Counted from the stretch's first letter, positions 21,386 through 34,089 are shown. The stretch: 64,000 bases of DNA from Muscardinus avellanarius (GCA_963383645.1 OY726558.1:185869634-185933633), one strand, 5' to 3'. Program-made: numbers and translations. Notes: generated by a model from the letters alone, not told the origin.

Positions 21386-22050
21386 AATCAGAGCTCATGG
21401 AGTAGGGCCCCCCCACCTTATCAACTCACAATGTGAGCTTGAATTTTTCCTATTGAATGCTACGTTCATCAGCCATGCCCGGTGATGAGACAGAATAGCT
21501 AATAGAGACATTGCTTGGGCAAATAATGTGTTTCCAGTGGAAATAAATGTAGGTTGCAAATGAGTGCAAACTGTGTCTTCCTATATAATCTACACCAACA
21601 TTTCTATGAGCATGGACATAGTCTTGCTTTTAGAAATGTCCAAAACACATACCATAATTCAATGACCTCAGGCACATTCCTGTGGAAATTGAAGCCACAT
21701 CAGATGAATCTTCTTTTATTTATTAAGTCATCTCTTCGTACCCCTGTTTCAAAATGACAGGAGACTGAAAGAAGAAGTAAAATGACAAAAATGAATGAGC
21801 ATCTATGTGCAAACTGCAGCCCACTGTGAATCCAGAGTTTTTCCTTTCTTTGATAGTGTGTAGCAACATCCCAGTAGCCCAAAGTGGGTTACAGGGTATT
21901 CTATGGCCCTTTTAGTTTATTCTGCCTTATTATCATCCAGGGATGCTAAACACTGTATTCAGTGGAAAAGTTCAAGCTCCAGTTATGAAAAATGTTATCA
22001 CCGCATCCAGCAAGACAAGCATATCCTATGTGATATTTAAAAAGAAGATG
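21386..22050. other. Unique non-coding stretch
   Basis: No gene or repeat recognised. Short overlapping frames only. Confidence 0.45.
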
Positions 22051-22246
22051 TTGGGCGTGGTGGCACATGCCTGTAATCTCAGAACTTGGAAGGATGATTT
22101 AGGAGGATCACAGATTGGAAGCCAGCCTCAGCACTTAGTGAGGCCCTCATGATCTTAATGAAACCCTGTTTCCAAACTAAAATAAAAATGAGTCTGGGGC
22201 TGTATCTCAGAAGTTGACTATCCCTCGGTTCAATTCTCAATAGCAG
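22051..22246 (+). mobile_element. B1-dID-like SINE, degraded
   Basis: Reads ttgggcgtggtggcacatgc to 'ggttcaattctcaatagcag'. The ID half is strongly diverged (gctgtatctcagaagttgac). It ends in a CA-rich tract. Confidence 0.85.
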
Positions 22247-22284
22247 CGTGCGCTTGCACGCGCGCACACACACACATACACACC
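22247..22284. repeat. GC/CA alternating microsatellite at a SINE 3' end
   Basis: gtgcgcttgcacgcgcgc followed by (AC)n. It lies where the SINE A tail would be. Confidence 0.85.
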
Positions 22285-22314
22285 ATAAACAAAGAGGTAG
22301 GTACAGTAGTTGAG

Positions 22315-22400
22315 AACACAGACTTTGGCATTGTGTGGATACTGGGTCTAATTTCACTCTGCTGTTAACTTACTTCTTTCCTTGCATTTTTCTAATCAGT
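22315..22400 (+). mobile_element. MIR 5' fragment
   Basis: 'gagaacacagactttggcat', 'tactgggtctaatttcactctgctgttaacttac' match the start of the MIR consensus (general order: gagcatgggctctgg ... ctctgccacttac). Confidence 0.6.
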
Positions 22401-23289
22401 ATGATAAACAAACTTACACGGAGGTGTGGTAAATAGTGAAAGAGATGTTTGCTAGTGCCAACACAATAGTACTTTACAGATGTGAGCAGTTACCAATGGC
22501 CACTATTTAAATACAGATGATATTTCTTTCTCCCACTGAGATTGAAACACAAGCATGTGATAATGGGCTTATATTGAATTTTGGCTCTGATTTGGATTCT
22601 ATCAGCGAACACGAAGTACACATAAAATTCTCTTATTTCAGGCTGCTCAGAATCCTGAAACGGCCGCTTCATAAGTGGGTCTCCAGTGAACTTAAATTGC
22701 TTGATAAGATCAAGCAACCCTTCACACTACCAGAGCCCTCCTTTTCCTCCTCTAAAATGGAAGAAGTTAGGCATTTGCTGCAAGACGGCATAGTTGCTAG
22801 ATAATTTAAGAGATAGGCACTTGGTTCTGCTCCTTAACTTTGTACAAACCAAAGTCAAACTATGCGTCTGTTCTGTGCCCGGTGCCTACTTTGGATAAAT
22901 GATAGAGAGGTAACTGCTTGAGGCTGAATCTTTTATAAGTTGGAAGAGAGGAAGATGACAGAATTTGTTTGGGGTTATCAAGACAGGATTTTCTTTGACA
23001 AAGACATGTAGAATCCCAACACACTGTGTTATTTTATGGACACTGCTCTTGCTGCTGAGACCAAATCTGCTTGTTAAACTGTTTTTTTTTAAACTAGGTT
23101 TGCAACTCTCTCTCTCTGATGTGGACCTTGCAAAAGTTGTGTCCTTTTTGTGACCCTCCTGTACCCCCAGGCTTCTGCACCTGCTGCAGCCGTTGGCCAC
23201 AGTGGCGCCTGGCATAAGTTCTACATTTAGAAGCTCAAATGCCCGAGGCAAAGAATTTTCCCGAGAGACCTTTGGTCTCCCAACCTTTA
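22401..23289. other. Non-coding stretch with possible old-repeat traces
   Basis: Opposed open frames of 75-139 codons occur (22517-22804 plus; 22886-23305 minus), but they show no domain and the latter runs into a transposon. 'cagagccctccttttcctcctctaaaatgg' near 22730 resembles a MIR core. Confidence 0.45.
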
Positions 23290-23495
23290 CAGCAGTGGCT
23301 CTCAAATTTCAATTTGCATAAGAATCACCTGGGGGGTACTTTTAGAAATACAGATTACATGGTCTTTATTCCTTTAATCCAGTAGGTTCCAGGTATATTT
23401 CTGCACTTTGTGCCCATAAGCATCCCAACCTATTTTAATGTAGATGATCATTCTCGAAGTCACCTGGAGAAATGCTATAGTATTAAAAACCCTGC
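23290..23495 (+). mobile_element. MER5A-like hAT-Charlie fragment
   Basis: 'cagtggctctcaaatttcaa', 'gcataagaatcacctggggggtac', 'atacagattacatgg', 'taatccagtaggttccaggta' and 'tcacctggagaaatg' reproduce the MER5A order. It is a non-autonomous DNA transposon remnant with no transposase. The right terminal inverted repeat is not clear. Confidence 0.7.
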
Positions 23496-23797
23496 TTTAT
23501 GAAACATGTGCTTGTAAAAACTACATATGTAGATGATAAAGCCTAAATCCATTTATGTGTACTTATCACATATCAGAAGCACTACTATGTATTTGACTCT
23601 TTAACTCCTTTTCCTTGAGATGTGTGGAGATTGTAAGAAAAATGTGTCCTTTGAAAGGGCTTACTGCTTTTCAAGGAAAAGTAAAAGCCAACTAGCCACT
23701 GGAGAATAAGTGATGGTATTTATTAGTTATCTAACCCTGGCTTACTATTTCTTCGTGTTTTTTTTTTGTTTGTTTGTTTTTGTTTTAATTTGTTTGT

Positions 23798-23962
23798 AGC
23801 ACTGGGGATTGAACCCAGGGGCATTCTGCCTCTAGGCTACGTGCCAATTTTGACACAGGGTTCACTAAGTTGCAGAGGGCCTCACTGAGTCTTGAACCTG
23901 CGATTCTCCTGTCTTAGCCTCCAGAGTACTGGGATGACAGGCCTGTGTCACCTTGCCCAGCT
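23798..23962 (-). mobile_element. B1-dID-like SINE with internal deletion
   Basis: Reads gtagcactggggattgaaccc to 'tgtcaccttgcccagct'. The linker and part of the B1 half are missing (gtgccaattttgacacagg). A (TTTG)n tail lies upstream at about 23767-23795. Confidence 0.83.
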
Positions 23963-24407
23963 ATTTTCTCACTTATGAACTGGAAATAAGGACTGAGCAG
24001 AAGTGAAAAGGTGCTGCCTCTGTGGAGCATGAGGGACTCGTCATCCAGGCTTTCCTTAGCACCCTGAGTGTGGCAGGTTTAGAAACGCACTGGTCCTGTG
24101 CCTCCTTCAGATTATCTGAACTCACACACGCAGACTCCTCCCTGAATCGCTAGAGGTTGGAATGTCATCTCAGTGAAAAATGGAAGATGCTGGCCATTGT
24201 TCTTCACCTCCTGCTGTTCTTTACAATTAGATCTCCTACCAGTCTCCTACAGAGACACACAACGAAGACTGTTCCATCACTTTGACAGTCAGGTGATTTT
24301 CTGTACTATTCCGGAGATGCAGAATAGGGACTAATCATCAGCTAGGCTCAGAACACCCCCACTTCCCTGGACACAGAACTGGGAAAACACTGCTACATTC
24401 TTTTTTT

Positions 24408-24545
24408 GTTTTTAATATACTTTTATTGGAGCATTATAATCTCACATCATAATGTAGTTCAGAGTGATAGCTCCAACTCTTTTCTATTCCAAGCCACATG
24501 AAAACCATTCCCCCATCTCTAGAAGTCCTGTTCATTGAAAACCAA
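24408..24545 (-). mobile_element. L1 3' terminus, 5'-truncated
   Basis: 'tatacttttattggagcatt', 'ataatctcacatcataatg', 'agttcagagtgatagctcc'. On the minus strand this reads as an L1 3' end finishing in AATAAAAG and a tail. No ORF2 sequence is present. Confidence 0.6.
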
Positions 24546-24617
24546 ACCACGCCAGTGCTCGTATAGACAGCAAAGGAAAGAAAAACAGAACCTATCTACT
24601 TTTCCCCAAAAGATTTT

Positions 24618-25017
24618 ATGTTAGTTCACTAGGGATGCCATGTTAAAGTCCCACAAATGGAAAAGACTAAACAGCAGAAACATTATCCCGCAGTCCTGGA
24701 AGCTGGAGACCCAGGGTCAAAGTGTTCGCAGGGCCATGCTCCCCCTCAGGGAATGATCTGCTCCGGACCTCCCACCCCCGGCCCATGGCAACCTAACCAG
24801 GCTTCTCATGACGTTCTCCCTGTGTGGGGGGCTGTGCACAGATTTTCCTTTCTCAGTATGACACTAGTCATAGTGGCTTAGGGTCCACCTTACTCCATTG
24901 TCATCTCGTCCTAATTAATGATATCCATAATGACTCTATTTTTATAAGGTCACATGAGGGAGTTTTGGGCATTAGGACTCCAACATATAAAGGAAGGGGA
25001 AAATTCAACCCATAATA
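24618..25017 (-). mobile_element. MLT1-type ERVL-MaLR solitary LTR
   Basis: Antisense MLT1 order: 'ttagttcactagggatgcca', 'taaacagcagaaac', 'cagtcctggaagctggagac', 'gcagggccatgctccc', 'gacgttctccctgtgtgg', 'atgacactagtcatagtggc', 'aaggtcacatgaggg' and 'attcaacccataatac'. It is nearly full length, with no internal region. Confidence 0.75.
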
Positions 25018-25330
25018 CTCTCTTCTGAGTCAATTTTATAAACATAGTTGTTTAGGTCCAGTGTTTTATATCACAAAGGGCAAGATGACTTTAGCCTAAA
25101 ATTTTTCTTTCTTAACCCAGGTGCTACGCAGTAACTATTGTTTCTATAGGAATGTGGTTTTTTTTTTTTTTTTTCTTTTCTTTTTTGGAAGCCTAGGTCC
25201 ATTACAAGCTAAAAATTTTGACATGGTGAACGGGAACAGTTAATATTCACTACCTCAATGGTCTTCACTTTGTGTAAGAATTAATTTCTTAATATTTCCT
25301 CTAAAATAAAGCAATGCTTTTTGTGTGTGT

Positions 25331-25521
25331 GATACTAGATATAGAACCAAGGGGCATTTGAGCTACACCCCCAGCCCGATTTTTATTCTTTATTTTGAAA
25401 CAGGGTCTCACTAAGTTGTGGAGGGCCCCACTAAGTAGCCGAGGCTGGCCACAAACCTGGATCCTCCTGTCCCAGCCTCCCAAATACTGGGATTACAGGT
25501 GTGTGTCACCACACCAAGCTT
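25331..25521 (-). mobile_element. B1-dID-like SINE
   Basis: Reads gatactagatatagaaccaa to 'gtgtgtcaccacaccaagct', with a complete 'gggccccactaagtagccgagg' centre. Confidence 0.86.
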
Positions 25522-26974
25522 AAAGCAGCTGTTTTTAAAATAAGCAGCATGTCAGTCTTTTAATGAAACTAATAAGCCAATGAAACTAATAATACTAAAA
25601 TAATAACTAAAATAATAAAATAATAAACTAACTAAAATAATTTTAAAAATTACTTCTTTAAACCATAAAGGGAAAATGATATCTCCAAACCAAGTTCTTT
25701 GGCTTGGAAACTGACATTTAAGTTAAAAATCTAACTCAACAATAATTAGAGCTGAGAAGAAACACCAGAGAACAGTGTTTAGTATGGAAATTAACATTTA
25801 AGAACAGTGCTTAGCACACTCACATAAGCTTGCAGCAGGGTGAGCACTTGGCACTTTTACTTTTAAATTAATTTCATATGGCACGGTCAGGCTTGAGCCT
25901 CATATGTTCTACTCTGAACTCCTGTTTGTGTTCACTGAAGACTTCTGCAAAGCAGAGCGTAAAATTCAGTATATATTTCTGGGGAAACAATAGGCGTTTT
26001 GGTGGAGACTAATAGTACTGAACAAGATATTGTGATTAACAAAAGCAAAGCTTTTACAAGGAGGTTCAAAAGCACAAGTTTAAAATTGGTAATAATCAAA
26101 GGTATGATTAAAAATTGTTCATTTGCATTAATTAAAGTCATTGAATATTATTATTTTATTTTCTGTTCAATCAAGGCAATCTAAATTAGAGCCTAGAACT
26201 TTCTAGTTCTTCACTGTGTGTGTTTTTTTTTAATCTAGGGATAGGGTTTGTTTTTGTTTTCTCAATCTTGTTTTCTTTCTTTCTTTATACCCAGTTCTAG
26301 TTACTTAATCTATCCATATCTGAGTTTTCATCACAAAAATTATTAATAAATCTCAGCCATTCTCATGAAGATTAATGAACACATACAGGGCTTGTAGACT
26401 TGTCAAGGTCAATATAAACCAGAACCTCATTCCTGTGTCAGTTCAAATATGCTTCCTTCAAAATGAGTTGAGTCAGAAAAGATAATATAATAATATGCTA
26501 TGCTATGGCAGTGTGGGCTGGCACAGTTTGTGAACTGAGCCCAGATCTCTAACCTGGGAAATATACAGGGGGAACTCTAGAATAAACCCTGTATGGACCA
26601 GGGGTCCAAGAAACAGACCTCAGGAAAGGCTTTCTTACTTTACCTTCTGAAAGATATGCCTATAGTCCTAAAGACACATTAGAGAATGATTGGGCCACCT
26701 ATTATTTTAAGTTTTTTTAAATTTTTGGATAGTACCTGTAAGGCTTGATGTTCCAAGATTAGGATGACCAACATTGAAAGTGCCGCCCCTAGTCAGAATC
26801 TTCCAGGAAAGTCTAGTAAAGGGAATGAGGGAAATTCTAGGTAAATGTCTTGCCTGTACCTGCATCTATATATCTATATCTATATTCAATGGATATTGCA
26901 TAACTAGACTTGGATTTATTATATAAAGCCAAAAAATGTCCAGTAGAGAAAGTCCTAGATAAAACACTTCTTTT
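25522..26974. other. AT-rich non-coding block
   Basis: Includes a low-complexity AATAA/CTAA patch at about 25567-25640. Nothing else is recognised. The tract atctatatatctatatctat near 26865 is a short AT repeat. Confidence 0.45.
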
Positions 26975-27600
26975 TACATGTACTTTTATTGGTGTGTTAG
27001 AGTCTCACACCACAATGCAGTTCGTAGTGGTGGTGACATAACTGCACACGGCGCTTGGTTGGCCTTCCCCAGCTCCCTCCCCATTCCTCCTGCGTTCTGA
27101 ATATTCTCACACATGTGTGTAATATCAAGGGAAGTGTTTCCATAACTGGTGCTTCCCCATCCCTTTCCCCAGACCACCTCTCTGGCTCCACTGTAGATTC
27201 TCCTCCATCATCTGAAGTTTCCCTGGTATCACGATTACTCCCTAGCTTCTGCATATAAGACAAAACACACGGCCCTTCACTTTCTGTGACTGACTAATCT
27301 CACTTCACATCATATTCTCCAGATACATCCATTTTTCTTCAAATGACACTATTTTGTGTTTCTTGATTGCTGAGTAGAATTTCAATATGTGTATATCCCA
27401 TAATTTTGTGATCTATTCATCTGTTGATGGACACCTAGGTTGGTCCCATAATTTGGCTACTGTGAACAGTGCTGCTATGAACATAGATATGCGCATATTA
27501 CTATAATATTCTGATCAATCTCTTTGGAAAGAAACCCAGGAGTGATATAGTTGGATCCTATGATGGATCCATTTTCAGTTTTCTAGTAGTTCATTTTATC
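26975..27600 (-). mobile_element. L1 3' region (longest L1 piece in the window)
   Basis: The plus strand is antisense L1. It begins 'catgtacttttattggtgtg' (3' end, polyadenylation signal on the minus strand). Farther right it matches the well-known 3' block 'ttcatctgttgatggacacc', 'aggttggtcccataatttgg', 'gtgaacagtgctgctatgaac' and 'gaaacccaggagtgatatag'. About 600 bp survive. The reverse transcriptase region is absent or decayed. Confidence 0.8.
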
Positions 27601-27870
27601 TGCTCTTTAATTCTCTGGCTAAAAGTGCCAGTTCATCCTGAACTCAGATTATCCATGATCCAGGGTCTACCTGAGCCAAGCTGTATTGTGACCTTGGCTG
27701 ATTTGCAGCAGTGCCCTGCCATCTCAGATATTGACACCGACACTTTGTGCAGCCCAGGTTGAAGTTCTTTTCTCCTAGAAAATGAAGATATAATCCCTCC
27801 AACTGTTCTTCACCAAGTACACTAGGAAATCCTTAAAGTAGACTAAATTTGGACTTTTTTTTTTTTTTTT

Positions 27871-28069
27871 AGGTACTGGGGATGGAACCCAGGGGCATTC
27901 TACCTCCGAGCTACACCCCCAGCCCTATTTTTTATTTTTTATTTTTGAAACAGGGTCTCACTAAGTTGTGGAGGTCCTCACTAAGTAGCTGAGGCCATCC
28001 ACGAACTATGATCCTTCTGTCTTAGCCTCCTGAATGCTGGGATTACAAGCATGCACCACCACACCTAGC
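27871..28069 (-). mobile_element. B1-dID-like SINE
   Basis: Poly-T then aggtactggggatggaaccc to 'gcatgcaccaccacacctagc'. It is a near-complete older-type copy with 'ggtcctcactaagtagctgagg'. Confidence 0.88.
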
Positions 28070-28474
28070 GTGGACTAAAATTTTTAATGGAAATTTTTTT
28101 AATTTCCATTTAAAAATAATGGTCATATTTTCTCATTCAGCTTACATTATAATTCCACAAACTGATCTTTAAAAATCACCACAAAACTACATAAAGTTTC
28201 TTTTTAAAAAAAAAAAGTTTTTTACAGGAAAGAAGGAAAGGCGTGTGTTGAGGTACCTAATTGCCTTTTATCCTGATTTTCTATAATATCATGTCACCAT
28301 CAGATTACTTGAAAAAATATCCTCTTTTATTTAAAAGTTACCAATGCCTACATCAACTGGGTAAGAACTTATTCTTAATGGTGAAATAATACCCAGATGC
28401 AGAGAATGAAGCTGATTTTTTCCTGAGGTCATTTTATCTCCCAATACTCACTTTCACAATTTAACCAACACACT

Positions 28475-28615
28475 AGACACACTACTGCAAAGCTGACATT
28501 ATCGTGCTCATTTCACAGTGCCAAAAAATTTAATCTCACAAGAAATAACTTGCCTAAGGCCACACAGCTCTAAGGGCCACATGGTGGAACCTAGATTTGA
28601 AACCAGAAGTTTTTT
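28475..28615 (-). mobile_element. MIR fragment
   Basis: Antisense MIR: 'tgctcatttcacagtgcc', 'aaataacttgcctaaggccacacagctc', 'ggtggaacctagatttgaaacc'. Confidence 0.72.
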
Positions 28616-29308
28616 AGTACCACCTGCCCTTGTTCTGTTCTTCTAAGATACGTCCTCTTTCCTCTGTAGTTCCATGGTGATAATAAAATACCCATCTTTC
28701 ATTGAATTTTTTTTGCAAACCCAGATTCTATCTGCAGGCCTTTCCCCGTCCACAGACACGTGCACAGAGGCCGTCGCACATGGCCCCAGCTGAGGTCAGA
28801 CGAGGCGGTGCTCTGCCTTCTTGTTTCAAGTGTCCTCTTTGTCATCGATTTAGTACCAACTGTGACCCTTGCATTTTTGCATCTTTGTGTTGTTACTGTT
28901 GAAAGTGGCTCCCAAGCAGGGGGCTGAGGTACTGTCTCACGTTCCTCAGTGCAAGGCTGTGATGTACCCTATGGAGAAAATATATGTGTTAGATAAGCTC
29001 TGTTCAGCATGAGGCATGAGGCTGTTGGCCATGCGTTCAATATGAATGAATATACAGAGAGTCTTTAAGTATATTCTTTAAGTCCATAAATCCTTAGTCT
29101 ATGTACAAGTACAGACTTAGGTACTTAAAGACTACAAAAAGTTCAGACCTAAAGACTACATACATAAATATTTGATGTATGAACACACAGAAAACAAGGC
29201 TATGTATTGATCAGTTGGGGAAAATATTGTAACCAGTCTCATAGGACTCTAAACCTGTATTCAGTTAGGGGCTACTACATAAAGTATTCACTAATTCAGC
29301 ATTTGAAG

Positions 29309-29309
29309 T

Positions 29310-29356
<47 letters not shown>
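29309..29356. repeat. (GT)n microsatellite with short CA arm
   Basis: About 24 GT units, then tca and a short (CA)n run, which allows a local foldback. Confidence 0.95.
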
Positions 29357-29357
<1 letters not shown>

Positions 29358-30159
29358 CACACACACTGTAAATACCAAGAATCAACTATATTTATGTTTC
29401 CAGTGCTCAAATTTCTCTCCTACCAACCTCCTAATCCTCTACACATTCTGTGACTCACACTGCTCTGTCCTGTATGATGCACCCTGGATTTCAATTATTA
29501 TTCAGATGTCCATGTAAACCCACTCCCTAACCCTGCCTTCAACCACCACCACTTGGTCATTCAAACACAGTCACACTGTCACCTGCAGTTCTGCTGACCA
29601 GTGGACGGCCACCATCACTATGACAAAAACATAACACAGCTCATAATAAACTCATCGCTTATTACTCAGATTGATTCAGCTTAGCAAGTTCATGTACTTG
29701 GGTAATTTGTACTTAGCGAAAGTCAGATTCTGAAATGAATATGCAGGGTGGGAGGGGGCACAAAGAAGAGCTGGGGGTGTTTTCCTAGTCATCTTCATCC
29801 AGTTACTGAACTCACACCTGGATCTAGAGAAACAGGTACATCTACTGTAGTGGTCTCCTGCTACATTGGACTTCTTAACCTTACTCTGAACCTTCTGGAA
29901 TTTAGCCCTTTCTGGGAAGGAGATCGTTTCCCCTCTCTACATTTCTCCACTAGAAAAAACAAAACATTTATCAGTGAGGGTGATATCTTCAGTGTCACAA
30001 AAGGAACTGACGACATGGGAAACCTAAAGGATTGTGCCACCCAGGATCCCAGGGCTCTCAATCTGCTCGAGTCCTGCTTAGTACACTGACCTTCCTCCAG
30101 CCTGCGTGGGGACTCAGAAGATGCAGCGGACTGAGAGTCCAAAGAGTAGACGCAAGCCC

Positions 30160-30310
30160 CGCTTTACAACACGCTGATTGGTCTGGGCAAGTCATTGTAA
30201 CTTTCAGAATCAGAACTTCCTCACCTAGAAAATGGGGAAATTATCTGCCTGTGTACCTCCAAAGACTAGTACAGGACTTTGTAGTTAAAGCATTAGTCGC
30301 CGTATCATCT
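30160..30310 (+). mobile_element. MIR fragment
   Basis: 'ggtctgggcaagtcattgta', 'ttcctcacctagaaaatgggg', 'aaattatctgcctgtgtacctcc' follow MIR order. Confidence 0.65.
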
Positions 30311-30533
30311 CCTTTGACTACTATCATTTTGCAAGAAAGTCCTTCCAGAAAAAAAGGTACTACATAAATCCTGGTAGTGTAATAAGAAATAAGTTGTTTC
30401 AAAGGCAGCAGAAAGAAAATTGTTAGTATGTGTAATCCTTACTTTACATGAAGGATAGATAATAAAATAAATTAGGAACAAACAAATATACTTTTTTCTG
30501 CTTGCTTGCTTACTTGCTTGCTTTTTTTTTCCC

Positions 30534-30722
30534 TTGTACTGAGGTTTAAACTCAGAGGCATTCTAGCTCTGAGCTACATATTAAGCCCTATTTTATTTTT
30601 AGACAGTGTCTCACTCAGTTGCTGGGGGCCTCACTAAGTTCCTACGACTGACCTCCAACCTGTCGTCTTCCCTTCTCAGCCTCCCAAGTACTGGAATTAC
30701 AGCTATATGCTACCATGCCTAT
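30534..30722 (-). mobile_element. B1-dID-like SINE, degraded
   Basis: Reads ttgtactgaggtttaaactc to 'tatgctaccatgcctat'. The centre 'gggggcctcactaagttcctacg' is retained. A CTTG-rich stretch at 30499-30521 may be its evolved tail. Confidence 0.83.
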
Positions 30723-33269
30723 TTGAGCCTACTTTAAATTAAATGGATTATCTCATAAGGTGCCAAGCCAAGAAGGGTTTGCACCTTGGTCCTGGGATTC
30801 TAGATTGCACAAAATTGCCACATAGACCAGGGAGGGCCTAGGTTAATAAAACAAAAACAATCATTACTGTAACAGTCATAGATGCATAAAAGAGTCTGTC
30901 TTCCACTCTATAAAGTGGTCTTTTTCTCTTCAATTTTTTTTTTATTATTTCTTGAGTCTTGCTAAATTAGGTGATGCAGCAGTAACAAACATCCCCCAAA
31001 TCTTGGTAGCTTATCAGAACAAAGGTTCAATTTTCATTCCAACTATACATCCATCCCATGTTGGGTCTTGCTCCCCTCCATCTCAGTTCCCCAAAAACTC
31101 AGGCTGATGATATTACTGCCATCTTGAACATTGCCAATTGCCAAGGTAGGAAAAAACAACAACACCCCAAAAGCCAAAGGTCTCACAAAAGCATGTAAAT
31201 ATTTGGGGCTGGAATTGACATGGAATTCCCAGTTCCTCAGTAGCCCAACTCCACAGAGCCAGCAAAGACAATCAGAAACATGCCTGAAAGTGGGGACAAC
31301 CGGAAATATTTTGCAGATAACACTCAGTGGATGTAAAAGAGCCCTAGGAGATTTCCCTGACTCTAAGTGTGTGGAGTATTCCTCAGAACAAATTTGCCAA
31401 AAGAGCAAGAATCGTTTTGCAACAGAACAGGAGACAGTTCTGTTGTGACTGAGTGTAGCACTTATACTGATGGCATAAACCTTTAGCGACGGCCTGGACT
31501 TCTAGGGACTACACCCTTCTCAGTTCTGTGTTACACGGCACTATGAGAAAAATGATAAGGTTGTGTGGGATTTTGTAACATTAGAAAAGTTACAAATATA
31601 TTTCTTACTCTTAGAAATAAGTTAATTTCTTATCCTTAATAAATAAGTTAATTCTTGGTGTAGTAACTACATCAAGAAATAGTGAAACTTTAAAAGAAGA
31701 AACTTATTTTCATAGAGAGGGCCTCAGATAAAAAGGAACTATTTCTAGAAACAATTGCCTTTACGTCTGATTATTTTGTCTTTAGCTAAAATGACAGACT
31801 TAAACTAGAATAGGGCAGGAGAAGCGTGCTATAGCTTTGGTGTCTGAACAGGGTAGGCTGTTTCCCAGGAGTGAATCGCATCCTGGAAAATTAAGAAGCT
31901 TTTATTTTCACTACACACATACATTTAGGCTAAAGAATATTCTCCACTCCTGGAAAGATTGATGGCCTGAAGCCATCCGATGCTCAAGTGGGTTTGTAGA
32001 ATACCCTTTCCAACACACATACATTCTCCTTGGTTTAAAAAGAAAAGTCTAGACAGATGAGTTTAAAATGAGATTTTTTTTCAAGATGCCGATAACAAGT
32101 TTGGGAGGAATAACCAGGCAGATATAAATGCTGGCTATGGGGGTTACTTACCCATAAATGTGCTGAAAATGAGAGACGTTTTCAGAATTATTTCCCTACT
32201 GTATTACCGGCATGCTAAAGTCTAAATATGGTAATGTGAAACAGTATCATATCTGGTGGGAACCAAAATATACTTTATTTTACAATCCAACAGAGGAAAA
32301 ATATTTTGCCAGTTGGATGAGGATCTAGAAGAATGAAGATTTATGCCAACATCAGTCAGAATCATGCTCATGAAGAGACACGCATCCCAAACACAAACGC
32401 ATTTGATAGGCTGTTGCTTAATATACATTTAATTATTCTTTACATTAACTGTTCCTAATTGTTTCTAAGTATCATTTGCCTTTAGTGGAATAATCATATT
32501 TTTATAATCTCAGAAAAGCAGGATGGGGAATAATTATATCAGGTAAAAGCTGGATCTGAAGGTGCTTACTTTCCAACACATGCAAACCTTGGGGTGGGGG
32601 CAGCTATCAAGGGCTATTTTATATGGGCACATCGTGGGAATATTTATTGGTATTTGTTTCAATTTTGGCATCCAATCCTCAATTTTTTAATTCCCATCTT
32701 TACGGTTGTTGTATTAAGCACAATAATAACCACTTGAAGCATGAACCCTGAATAGGGAAGAAACTACAGAAGCCGAGGAACATTTTAATTACGAATGAGA
32801 ATGCCACTTCAGCAAATTGCCTGCAACAGGAGCGTGACTGTGCAAGTGTTTGGGTTCAGGTAGGGTGGTGTACAAAAAACACTTCCCGTTGGATAATCTT
32901 CCCCCTGTGCTGTAACTCAAAGTTAAACAACAGCCTCATTGACTTCCCAACAACCTGGCCCAGCGCGGCTTTGCAATTCCACTACCATGTGAGAAGCACA
33001 AATAAAAAAGAATGCTGGGAAGATTCAGAGTAAAGCAGGAATAAAGATGACCGTACATCATAGAACAGCGTGACTTCTCAACCCAAACTCACCTGAAAAC
33101 AGGCCATGACAGAGAAGGTCTTCAAGACTGTACGGAGTCCGTGTCCAAAGACATGTGACAACGGATAGATATTCTATGGTCTTTGGCATGAGAAAGAAGA
33201 TGCCCAGGTCAGGTCACCATGGCCGGGAAATGAACAGGAACCCAAGGACAATGTAGTGGCACAGAAACG
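30723..33269. other. Repeat-poor non-coding block
   Basis: 2.5 kb without a recognised transposon. Overlapping opposed frames at 31043-31448 (121 and 105 codons) lack any domain. Sequence such as 32700-33100 looks neither repetitive nor coding. Confidence 0.45.
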
Positions 33270-33545
33270 AGCTTGAGAATCAGGGTTGAAAAACTTGGGT
33301 TTTCTGGGCTGCTGTTACTTTTGAGCCGTTAGAAGGCTTTGGGCAGGTTATTTGGCCTCTCTAAGCTTCATTTTCTATATATTTCTTAAAATGGTAAGTG
33401 TTTACACACACGCATACATACATACATACATATATACATACATACGTATATATGTATGTATGTATGTGTGTATTTACCTCAGAGGGTCACTGGAAGGATT
33501 AAATGAGTTACCAGATATAAAGCCTGGTGCAAACATTTCCTTCTC
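33270..33545 (+). mobile_element. MIR split by a CATA/TATG microsatellite
   Basis: 'aaaacttgggttttctgggc', 'gggcaggttatttggcctctctaagcttcattttc' lie left of the microsatellite. 'cctcagagggtcactggaaggattaaatgag' and 'agcctggtgcaaac' lie right of it. Together they make a near-complete MIR. Confidence 0.7.
33405..33473. repeat. CATA / TATG microsatellite, self-complementary
   Basis: (CATA)n in the left half and (TATG)n in the right half, meeting at acgtatatatgt. The two halves are reverse complements, so the tract can fold back. Confidence 0.9.
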
Positions 33546-34089
33546 TTCCTTATCCAAAGAGAAGGACTCCTAGAACCAATCTTCTCATTTTACACGTAAG
33601 GAAGTAAGAACCCAGGAAGGTCCCACCCAGCTCCTGCTCCAGGCCACACAACCTGGGTGTCAGTGACTGGATTCTTTCTACCTAGGACAGGATCTTCCCA
33701 TGACCACCCCACGCCCTACAGTGACTCTCATGGAAAGCAGCAGAGTCAGAGCCCATCCACCGAGGACACGTGAGGCGTCTCCACCCTCGCTGGAGCCAGG
33801 TCTGGACTTGGCTGAAGGCCATAAACAGTCCCATCTTTGATTCCAGAAACCACATGCTCCTCTTTCTCCTCTCTCAGGCGTTCCTCAAGTGACACGTAGA
33901 TCATCAAACCTTGAACTCTTCCCAGTCATCCGGTCCACTGAGAGAGGATCCTCCCAGAGCATCGGGGGACCTGTTGGTCTCTAGCAGGGTGTCTCTGAGC
34001 TGGATACTTACATGGTCTGGGTCCTATATGGTCAGACCCATCTCAGAGGACTCCTGAGAGTATTAGAGATAATGTACCTAAAGAAGCCC

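Larger units (their letters stand above)
28070..30159. other. Non-coding block
   Basis: Contains a MIR (28475-28615) and a GT microsatellite (29309-29356). Opposed frames near 29.75-30.37 kb (plus 29748-30089, minus 29861-30142, plus 30032-30367) overlap each other, show no domain and are not supported as genes. Confidence 0.45.

Noticed and set aside
22886..23305. 139-codon minus-strand frame
   Set aside because: No domain. Its 5' part touches the MER5A-like element, and it is opposed by another frame.
29748..30367. Overlapping 93-113 codon frames on both strands
   Set aside because: Three frames overlap in opposite directions, part of the span is a MIR, and none has a domain.
31043..31448. 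Opposed 121- and 105-codon frames
   Set aside because: Mutually overlapping antisense frames with no recognisable family; typical of random open frames.
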